DNA of 64,000 nucleotides from Pseudanabaena sp. (GTDB lineage Bacteria; Cyanobacteriota; Cyanobacteriia; Pseudanabaenales; Pseudanabaenaceae): the NCBI GenBank assembly GCA_003249035.1, contig QBMK01000004.1:91998-155997 (forward strand), written 5' to 3'. This document shows, in pieces, positions 1-6,228 of this stretch. How positions within the stretch are numbered: the stretch's first letter is position 1; the number at the start of each line of letters is the position of its first letter. Both the position numbers and the translations under genes were made by a program. The notes under the pieces are model-generated. The model saw nothing but the letters and a program-made list of their open reading frames with translations. It made no database searches and was not told the DNA's origin.

Positions 1-798
1 AATTCCATGATTCGCTTGGTGCTGATAGTCTTTTAAGCGCAAACGAGTAATATCGATTGCCGTCAGCCCAGACCCAAATAATAAATAGGCGATCGCATAG
101 TCCTTTGCCCCACATTTTTTTGCTTGCAAGAGGATTTCGCGCACGGTCTCCGCTGAAATATCGTTAATCGGTCTTGCTTGAGAGATCGGGTTAACTTCTT
201 GAACAAACATATCCACAAGCGTACTTACAAATTCGTCGCGATCGCGCCAAATTGCCTGCACATCGCTGGTTAAAGTGATCACTGCGTAGCCCAAAATACA
301 AGTATTCAATAAGTTAGCAAGCTTGATCGGTGGCAAAGAATATTGCAAGCGTGAATTGACTAATACATCGTTGATAGCAGTTGCGATAGTTTGGTTGACT
401 TGGTTAATGCCTTGAGCCAAGGCTTGTCGGCTTTCGAGAGGATATTGTCCTGCCTCGCCAACTAGTGATCGCACCAACTCAGGTACACTTTCAAGTGCCC
501 TTAATGAACTTTGAATGTAATATTTGAGAAATCTGCGTAAATCGCTCTGACTAGAGATATCTGACACCATCAGCGACTCTCCCACTTGAGCCAACACCAA
601 ATATTTTTGCAGACATTCTTGCAATACTGCTAGTAATAGTCCATGTTTATTTCCAAAATGACGGAATAAAGTTACTTCGTTGACCTGAGCAAAGTCAGCG
701 ATTTGGCGAGTAGTTGTCTCGGTGATTCCTTTACTAGCAAACAATTCTAGCGCTGTGTTCACTATGCGTTGACGTGTAGGAATTCGAGATACAGTCAT
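1..798 (-). CDS. TetR-family regulator with C-terminal tyrosine-recombinase-like segment (partial)
   Basis: The frame reads without a stop from the ATG at 798 to the window edge (266 codons; an in-frame ATG at 813 is an alternative start). Residues 1-60 are a TetR DNA-binding domain, with a typical helix-turn-helix (TTRQIADFAQVNEVTLFRHF) followed by a GNKHGLL turn. Residues 60-205 look like a helical TetR ligand domain. The last 45 visible residues change character: AKDYAIAYLLFGSGLTAIDI followed by TRLRLKDY resembles the start of a tyrosine-recombinase catalytic domain (consensus GLRisEll.LrwsD). The rest lies outside the window, so the catalytic residues cannot be checked. The gene diverges from a fatty-acid desaturase with two palindromic sites between them, so it probably represses the desaturase and itself. 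Confidence 0.85.
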   Translation of the reverse strand, partial: MTVSRIPTRQRIVNTALELFASKGITETTTRQIADFAQVNEVTLFRHFGNKHGLLLAVLQECLQKYLVLAQVGESLMVSDISSQSDLRRFLKYYIQSSLRALESVPELVRSLVGEAGQYPLESRQALAQGINQVNQTIATAINDVLVNSRLQYSLPPIKLANLLNTCILGYAVITLTSDVQAIWRDRDEFVSTLVDMFVQEVNPISQARPINDISAETVREILLQAKKCGAKDYAIAYLLFGSGLTAIDITRLRLKDYQHQANHGI

Positions 799-823
799 TA
801 GAGCATGTACCATTGAGATGATT

Positions 824-840
824 TGCAAGTGATACTTGCA
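824..840. promoter_or_regulatory. Operator 1, near-palindrome between tetR and desaturase
   Basis: TGCAAGTGATACTTGCA has two 7-base arms (TGCAAGT/ACTTGCA) around GAT. It lies 26 bases upstream of the regulator ATG, and a second copy lies 51 bases further on. Size and symmetry suit a TetR dimer. Binding is inferred. Confidence 0.7.
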
Positions 841-874
841 TTATTACTTAAAAAGCAGTTAAACTTAATATAAC

Positions 875-891
875 TGTAAGTGATACTTGCA
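875..891. promoter_or_regulatory. Operator 2, second copy of the same palindrome
   Basis: TGTAAGTGATACTTGCA differs from operator 1 at one base. It lies just after a possible -10 box (TATAAC at 869-874), so a bound repressor would cover the likely transcription start of the desaturase. It also covers the GTG at 880, which argues for the ATG at 922 as the real start. Confidence 0.7.
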
Positions 892-921
892 TCTCCTCAC
901 CACCCACTAAGTTGTTATTTC

Positions 922-1788
922 ATGACCGCCACTACTGAAGCCATCTCAACTGAACAAAAACTGAACTGGACTAATGTCGCCTTCTTCAGTGCTTTTCATC
1001 TCGCTGCCCTAGCTGCTCCTTTTTACTTCTCATGGCAAGCTGTAATTCTTACAGTTTTCTTGCATTGGTTATTTGGCAGCATCGGTATTACTTTAGGATA
1101 TCATCGCTTACTTAGCCATCGGAGCTTCCAAGTGCCTCAGTGGTTGGAATACATCATCGCTACCATCGGTGCATTTGCACTGCAAGGCGGGCCAGTATTT
1201 TGGGTGGGCGGACATCGTCAGCATCATGGTTTTACAGAAGACAATCAAAAAGATCCCTACTCGGCAAACAAGGGTTTTTGGTGGAGTCACATGATGTGGA
1301 TCATGTACTCTAAACCTGAGCATTTTCAACGTTCAAACTACAGTAAATTTGCGCCCGATCTTGCTAACGATCCTTACTACAAGTTTTTAGATGTTTATTT
1401 CTTATTGTTGCAAGTGCCACTCGCAATATTGCTCTATGTAATTGGCGAAAAGGTTTTCTCTGGACTAGGGTTATCATTCTTGGTTTATGGTGTGGCAGTT
1501 CGCTCAGTATTTCTCTGGCATAGCACTTGGTTGATTAATTCTGCTTGCCACAAATGGGGATACAAAAACTTTGCGGAAACCCCCGATCATTCTACAAATC
1601 TTTGGTGGGCAGCGATTTTGACCTATGGCGAAGGCTGGCACAACAATCATCACGCATTTCCCAAATCGGCACGTTCTGGTTTGAAATGGTGGGAAATCGA
1701 TCCAACTTGGGGCGTGATCAATTTACTGCAAGCAGTTGGCTTAGCGAAAAAAGTTTATTTGCCTGAGCCTTGGCAGCCCAGTAAATAA
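922..1788 (+). CDS. desC: DesC-type acyl-lipid/acyl-CoA delta-9 desaturase
   Basis: This 288-residue integral membrane di-iron desaturase puts the first double bond into fatty acyl chains. The three histidine boxes of the family are visible: HRLLSH early, HRQHH in the middle and HNNHH near the C-terminus (EGWHNNHHAF). The NKGFWWSH stretch is typical of cyanobacterial DesC. Hydrophobic segments lie before the first box and between the second and third. The ATG at 922 is chosen over a GTG at 880 because the longer N-terminus is not family-like and overlaps an operator. It diverges from a TetR regulator that likely controls it, so membrane unsaturation may respond to an acyl ligand. The exact substrate (lipid-linked or CoA-linked) cannot be told from sequence. 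Confidence 0.9.
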   Translation: MTATTEAISTEQKLNWTNVAFFSAFHLAALAAPFYFSWQAVILTVFLHWLFGSIGITLGYHRLLSHRSFQVPQWLEYIIATIGAFALQGGPVFWVGGHRQHHGFTEDNQKDPYSANKGFWWSHMMWIMYSKPEHFQRSNYSKFAPDLANDPYYKFLDVYFLLLQVPLAILLYVIGEKVFSGLGLSFLVYGVAVRSVFLWHSTWLINSACHKWGYKNFAETPDHSTNLWWAAILTYGEGWHNNHHAFPKSARSGLKWWEIDPTWGVINLLQAVGLAKKVYLPEPWQPSK

Positions 1789-1807
1789 CAGATTATTGAT
1801 TACAACT

Positions 1808-1838
1808 AAAAAAGAGGACGCTTTACGTCCTCTTTTTC
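1808..1838 (+). terminator. Rho-independent terminator after desaturase
   Basis: GAGGACG and CGTCCTC arms flank CTTTA, preceded by an A run and followed by TTTTT, 20 bases after the desaturase stop. Confidence 0.85.
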
Positions 1839-1923
1839 GTGGAAAATTGAAATAAGTTCTAGCAAAAATAGATACATTGAAGGGATCAGTAGTGTGTAAA
1901 CCTGATTCGAAATTGGTTAATAA

Positions 1924-2415
1924 ATGCAGGGATGCAAGCATATGGATCATCGCCACATTCGCTTTAGCGATCGCCACGAAGATGTCGATTTAGAGCAGTT
2001 ACAAGGATTATTGCGAATTGGGGCATTTTGGGCAAAGGAGAGAACTTTAGCAGGTCTAGCGATCGCAATTTCTAACTCCAACCCAGTCGTGACTGTGTGG
2101 GATGAACAAAAATTAATTGGACATGCTCGCGCAACCAGTGACGGCATTTATCGAGCCACAATTTGGGATGTGGTAATCGATCCTGCCTATCGAGGTGCTG
2201 GCTTAGGTCGAAAGTTAGTCCAAACGGTGTTGGCGCATTCCAATATTTGCAATGTTGAGCGTGTTTATTTGATGACCACTCATCAGCAAAAATTTTACGA
2301 GCAGATTGGCTTTGAGCAAAATTCTTCAACCACAATGGTTTTATTTGATAGGGCTCATGAGCGCGATCTTCAGCTTACAGCCTCTGAATTAATTCAAATA
2401 AGTGTTGTCCAATAA
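1924..2415 (+). CDS. GNAT acetyltransferase, plastid NSI-like
   Basis: This 163-residue protein has the GNAT fold. The acetyl-CoA motif A is seen in WDVVIDPAYRGAGLGRKLVQ, and the C-terminal strand/helix in FYEQIGFE. ATIWDVVIDP followed by GLGRKLV resembles the plant chloroplast NSI/GNAT enzymes of cyanobacterial origin, which acetylate protein lysines or N-termini. The substrate here is unknown. An ATG at 1942 is an alternative start that removes six residues; neither has a clear ribosome-binding site. The gene stands alone between two terminators, so it is probably monocistronic. Confidence 0.8.
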   Translation: MQGCKHMDHRHIRFSDRHEDVDLEQLQGLLRIGAFWAKERTLAGLAIAISNSNPVVTVWDEQKLIGHARATSDGIYRATIWDVVIDPAYRGAGLGRKLVQTVLAHSNICNVERVYLMTTHQQKFYEQIGFEQNSSTTMVLFDRAHERDLQLTASELIQISVVQ

Positions 2416-2457
2416 GAAAAATAAGAGAGAGCAATTTGCTTTCTCTTATTTTTCTTA
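2414..2457 (+). terminator. Hairpin after GNAT gene
   Basis: AAGAAAAATAAGAGA and its complement TCTCTTATTTTTCTT flank a short loop directly at the stop codon of the GNAT gene. The AT-rich stem ends in a T-rich arm, as expected for an intrinsic terminator. Confidence 0.7.
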
Positions 2458-2520
2458 TAGTATTTACAAATACTGTCGATCTTTACAAGTCATGTAAAGA
2501 TATTAGGATAAGTATATTAT

Positions 2521-2606
2521 CCCTTCCCAGTCTAAAAATAGACAGAAAACCCAAGAATTAGTGGTGCGGCGCGGAGCGCCGCACCACTAATTCTTGGCTG
2601 GGGAAG
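2521..2606. repeat. MITE-like palindromic repeat, copy 1
   Basis: The core 2551-2597 is a perfect hairpin with 22-base arms (CCAAGAATTAGTGGTGCGGC...) around GGA. The flank 2521-2550 (CCCTTCCCAGTCTAAAAATA...) matches, in reverse orientation, the flank of the copy at 55017-55108. Ends of CCCTTCCC and GGGGAAG act as short terminal inverted repeats. No coding capacity. Confidence 0.8.
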
Positions 2607-2657
2607 AAGTAAGAATATATTATTTTCTTTTTATCCCATTTGATTTGGTGGGAGCTA

Positions 2658-3335
2658 ATGGTCGAGACTTCGTCAATCCAAGGTCAGAAGCGGACAAGAA
2701 GTGAATTTGAACGCCAACTGCATCGCCTAGAACAAGATTCTTTGCGCATGGGAGCGCTTGTCGAAAATTCATTCCTCCTAGCTCATGCAGCTCTATTTGA
2801 GAGAGATCTGGAAGCCGCAACTCGGATCGATCCTCAAGACAAACAAATTGATCAAATCTATCGCCAAATTGAAATAGATTGTATTGGTCTGATCGCTTTA
2901 CAATCTCCAGTTGCTCGCGATCTAAGGCTTTTAAGTGCTCTGATGCAGCTAATCCGTGATATCGAGCGCATTGGTGACTATGCCGAAAATCTTGGTGATA
3001 TTGCCATTAAACTCTTCCCTTATCCGCCATCTCCTTATCTTGCCGAATTGCAAGTAATGTCTAATCGCTGTCGAGCCATGCTTGCCATGAGTCTAGAAGC
3101 CTTGGCTAACCTTGATGAAAATATTGGTCTGCAAATTAAAACAAAGGACGATGCTGTTGACGACGACTACAAGCAAATCTATAACTTGTTAGCTTCGCAA
3201 CGACTGTTTAGTGGAGAACCAATGGAACCGGTAATGTTGATGGTATTGGCGATTCATCATTTAGAACGAATGGCAGATCATGCAACTAATGTTGGTCTGA
3301 GAGTTGCTTATATTGTTACAGGCAAGCTTGGCTAA
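2658..3335 (+). CDS. phoU: PhoU-family phosphate signalling protein
   Basis: This 225-residue, all-helical protein consists of two PhoU three-helix bundles. The metal-binding E(x)3D-type motifs appear once in each half: ERIGDYAEN near residue 105 and ERMADHATN near residue 205. PhoU links the PstSCAB phosphate transporter to the PhoR-like histidine kinase and keeps the Pho regulon off when phosphate is plentiful. No pst or phoB/phoR gene is within reach, so it is an orphan locus here. The ATG at 2658 is preceded by GGGAG at a good distance; a TTG at 2640 would extend it without family support. Confidence 0.9.
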   Translation: MVETSSIQGQKRTRSEFERQLHRLEQDSLRMGALVENSFLLAHAALFERDLEAATRIDPQDKQIDQIYRQIEIDCIGLIALQSPVARDLRLLSALMQLIRDIERIGDYAENLGDIAIKLFPYPPSPYLAELQVMSNRCRAMLAMSLEALANLDENIGLQIKTKDDAVDDDYKQIYNLLASQRLFSGEPMEPVMLMVLAIHHLERMADHATNVGLRVAYIVTGKLG

Positions 3336-3471
3336 ACCAAAAGAGAGTCGGAGCAAAGCGCCGCATCTCTTTAAAAATAAAAAATAGCAACACTAGCGCG
3401 ATAGCGCGGTAATCTAAGTTAAGTGCTTTACAGCACATCTGAATTTATGTGGGAAAGTTTTAAGGATTGAA

Positions 3472-4308
3472 ATGAAGTCATATTTGGCGGCCGCCGTACA
3501 AATGACCAGTGTCTCTGATGTAGATAAAAATCTTGCTCAAGCAGAAGATTTGATCCAACTGGCAGTAAATCGAGGTGCAGAACTAGTTTGTCTACCTGAA
3601 AACTTTTCGTTTTTAGGAGACGAGAACGAAAAGACAAGACTTTCTACAGAAATTGCAGAAAAGAGCGAAAAGTTTTTAATTACGATCGCGCAACGCTATC
3701 AGATCCTTTTACTTGGAGGTGGGTTTCCTGTCCCAGTCGTTACTCCTGATAATTCTTCACCGATTAAGATGTACAACACCGCCTTGTTAATTGGGCGTGA
3801 AGGTGAGGAACTAGCTCGTTATCGGAAAATGCACTTATTTGATGTAGATCTCCCCGATGGCAATACTTATCAGGAGTCATCTACAGTACTTGCTGGAACT
3901 GAATGCCCCCCTGTATATGTTTCTGATAAATATGGAAACTTAGGGCTATCAGTTTGCTATGACGTAAGATTCCCAGAGCTTTATCGTCATTTATCTCAAA
4001 ATGGGGCAAATGTATTGTTTGTCCCAGCTGCTTTTACGGCTTTTACGGGCAAAGATCATTGGCAAGTTTTATTGCAAGCCAGAGCAATAGAGAATACTAG
4101 CTATGTGATTGCACCTGCTCAGGTGGGTATGCATACGCCGCGACGTCAGTCTCATGGTCACGCGATGATCGTCGATCCTTGGGGAATTGTTCTCGCTGAT
4201 GCAGGCGATCGCATTGGTGTAGCGATCGCTGAAATTCAACCTTCACGCATCGACCAAATTCGTCGCCAGATGCCATCTCTGCAACATCGTACCTTTTTCT
4301 GTTCTTAA
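3472..4308 (+). CDS. Carbon-nitrogen hydrolase (Nit1/Nit2-like amidase)
   Basis: This 278-residue protein belongs to the nitrilase superfamily. The catalytic Glu-Lys-Cys triad is visible as E43 (LPENFSF), K119 (YRKMHLFD) and C162 (SVCYDVRFPELYR). The length and the YRKMHLFDVD and CYDVRFPE signatures fit the Nit1/Nit2 branch. Members of that branch hydrolyse deaminated glutathione or omega-amides in metabolite repair. The exact substrate is an inference from similarity. It is cytoplasmic, with no signal peptide. The gene stands alone; the 136 bases before it hold only a degenerate GCGC-type hairpin remnant. Confidence 0.85.
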   Translation: MKSYLAAAVQMTSVSDVDKNLAQAEDLIQLAVNRGAELVCLPENFSFLGDENEKTRLSTEIAEKSEKFLITIAQRYQILLLGGGFPVPVVTPDNSSPIKMYNTALLIGREGEELARYRKMHLFDVDLPDGNTYQESSTVLAGTECPPVYVSDKYGNLGLSVCYDVRFPELYRHLSQNGANVLFVPAAFTAFTGKDHWQVLLQARAIENTSYVIAPAQVGMHTPRRQSHGHAMIVDPWGIVLADAGDRIGVAIAEIQPSRIDQIRRQMPSLQHRTFFCS

Positions 4309-4408
4309 GAAAAGCGGCGCTTCGGAACGACATTCATTGAATATGTACTAAAATTATAATGACTGGGTTATTCTGATTTACTACATCAATTTACTATCAA
4401 AAGAACTA

Positions 4409-4459
4409 CAATAAAGTTCTTGAGAGTCCTGTAAAATATGACTTTCAAGAACTTTATTG
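4409..4459. repeat. Intergenic hairpin
   Basis: CAATAAAGTTCTTGA and its complement form a stem of about 20 bases with one mismatch pair and an 11-base loop. It lies between the nitrilase and the next GNAT gene, 100 bases past the stop. Confidence 0.6.
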
Positions 4460-4568
4460 GTACATGTTTAAGCGCAAAGCGTAATAAGTAGACAGTCCCG
4501 TAAGCCAAATTTTAATGTTTCAGGTCAATCTCATAGGCTTTATCAACTCCTTTTTGGCATGAGTAGCT

Positions 4569-5744
4569 ATGCAACCTTTCCCAGTAATTGGTAACACAAT
4601 CCGTCCATTACAACACCGCGACTTAGAGATCATTCAGCGATTCGCATCACCCAATGATCTCGAACAAATTGCGGTAAGCGATCTTAGTGGTTGTCGCAGT
4701 CGTCAAAAAATCAGCTTGCACCAGCTAGCCAGTTGGTTGCCAGCACCTGTGCAAACCCTCCTCAAGCCCTATGTACGTGCCTATGTCTCCGAATGCAATG
4801 GCATTATTCAAGGCTTTATTCGGGTTTCCCCTTTCAATAACAATAGTAGTACTTGGCAGATTGATCGTGTCGTTGTCTTGCCAGAAGCTCAAAATGGTCA
4901 ACACAATGTCGGCACACAATTGATTCGCTATTGCCTAGAATCTTGCCTAGAAGCAAGGACATGGGTATTGCAAGTTGATATTAACCAAAAAGATACGATC
5001 GCACTCTATCGGCAAAATGGATTTCAGCCACTGGCTCAGTTCACAGATTGGGAAATTGATACTGCCAGTCTTCACGAACTTGCACGGCATTCTCCCGATC
5101 TGCCAAATTTGATGCCTGTTAGTAATGCTGATGCTAGCTTGCTCTATCAACTTGATACAGCGGCGATGCCACCACATATTCGCCAAGTTTACGATCTCAA
5201 TGTCGATGATTTTCGAGCAAAGACTATCGACAAACTGGTCAATCACAGTTCTTTACTGATCAACCATTTGCAAGATGTATCGGGCTATGTTTATGAGCCA
5301 CAACGCAAAGCAGCGATCGGCTACTTTTATTTGCTCTTACAGCGCCCGACCGTCAACCAGCCTGATGAAAAATTCGTTCACCATTGCCAGCTTACGGTTC
5401 ATCCTGCATATACATGGCTTTATCCTGAACTCACTTCTCAAATTGCTCAAATTGTTACTAAGCAATCTCCTGAGAAGCTGGCTGAAAACGTCAGTTTGCA
5501 ACTATCATCAGCAGATTATCAACCCGAACGTGAAGATTATTTAGAAGGAATTCATGCTCAGCGACAAGGGCACTCTTTGCTAATGGCGAGATCGGTTTGG
5601 CACAAAATTCGTGAGACTAAGACTGTGCTTGATGGCTTGCAACTTTCGCGCATGTTGTCAGGGCTGCAACCCACCCAAAAGCCGATCCCAGGCAGGATTG
5701 AGACTTTGCCCCAGCAACATCAGCATACCGACGAATCCCTTTAA
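4569..5744 (+). CDS. GNAT-family acetyltransferase, long cyanobacterial type
   Basis: This 391-residue protein carries a GNAT domain in residues 10-165. The acetyl-CoA loop region is weak (VVLPEAQNGQHNVGTQLIRY), followed by the ALYRQNGFQPL motif typical of the last GNAT helix. Residues 190-360 form a second region of unknown function that may be a degenerate second GNAT repeat (IGYFYLLLQRP, then a strand-helix pattern). The Gln/Pro-rich C-terminus is probably disordered. No substrate can be named. The gene lies alone between two intergenic repeats. Confidence 0.65.
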   Translation: MQPFPVIGNTIRPLQHRDLEIIQRFASPNDLEQIAVSDLSGCRSRQKISLHQLASWLPAPVQTLLKPYVRAYVSECNGIIQGFIRVSPFNNNSSTWQIDRVVVLPEAQNGQHNVGTQLIRYCLESCLEARTWVLQVDINQKDTIALYRQNGFQPLAQFTDWEIDTASLHELARHSPDLPNLMPVSNADASLLYQLDTAAMPPHIRQVYDLNVDDFRAKTIDKLVNHSSLLINHLQDVSGYVYEPQRKAAIGYFYLLLQRPTVNQPDEKFVHHCQLTVHPAYTWLYPELTSQIAQIVTKQSPEKLAENVSLQLSSADYQPEREDYLEGIHAQRQGHSLLMARSVWHKIRETKTVLDGLQLSRMLSGLQPTQKPIPGRIETLPQQHQHTDESL

Positions 5745-5771
5745 CGATATCTCTTGGAAGTCCTGTAATTG

Positions 5772-5865
5772 CTCCCTTCCCACCCAAAAAATAGGCATTA
5801 TTAAAACGAATGCATAGTGGTGCGCGGCTTCGCCGCGCACCACTATGCATTCGCGGGGAAGGGAA
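5772..5865. repeat. MITE-like palindromic repeat, copy 2
   Basis: The ends are CTCCCTTCCC and GGGGAAGGGA. Inside, 5807-5853 is a perfect 22-base stem (CGAATGCATAGTGGTGCGCG...) with loop TTC. The ends match the copies at 2521 and 55017, and the middle TAGTGGTGCGC part resembles their stem, but the outer stem differs. Confidence 0.75.
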
Positions 5866-6228
5866 TATGATTATAAAAATTGGGTTTGATAAAAGCCAGT
5901 CTTAGTCTTATTTTTATCAAACCTTTATCTAAATTGACATTGATACTTCTCATATCTTTGGCATGGAAAGTACTAATGACAGGTTCATAATGAGAATTAG
6001 TGATAGCAGCAAAAATGACTAGAAATTTTTGTTGAAAGTGCTTTAAATTAATAGTTAAAAAAATTTGGATTTACTTCAGTGCAAAGCTCTGCAAGAATCT
6101 GAATTAATGAAGTTATTGTTAACTGAATCTAATTTTGGTTTAATTTATACAAAATAAAGATCCACAAGATCGATAGGATTAGATACTGGACATTTAGGCA
6201 TTGGATGCACCTTTAAAAACGCTTGACT
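5866..6228 (+). other. AT-rich leader region of cphA, no gene seen
   Basis: No convincing ORF. A hairpin at 5882-5922 (GGTTTGATAAAA with its complement) is visible. The rest is AT-rich and presumably carries the cphA promoter. I looked for an NtcA site (GTA-N8-TAC) and did not find a perfect one. Confidence 0.5.

Noticed and set aside
880..921. Longer desaturase start at a GTG codon
   Set aside because: The extra residues are not family-like and the codon lies inside the second operator; the ATG at 922 fits better.
6100..6228. NtcA site upstream of cphA
   Set aside because: No GTA-N8-TAC match; the nearest sequence (GGT-N8-TAC) breaks the consensus.
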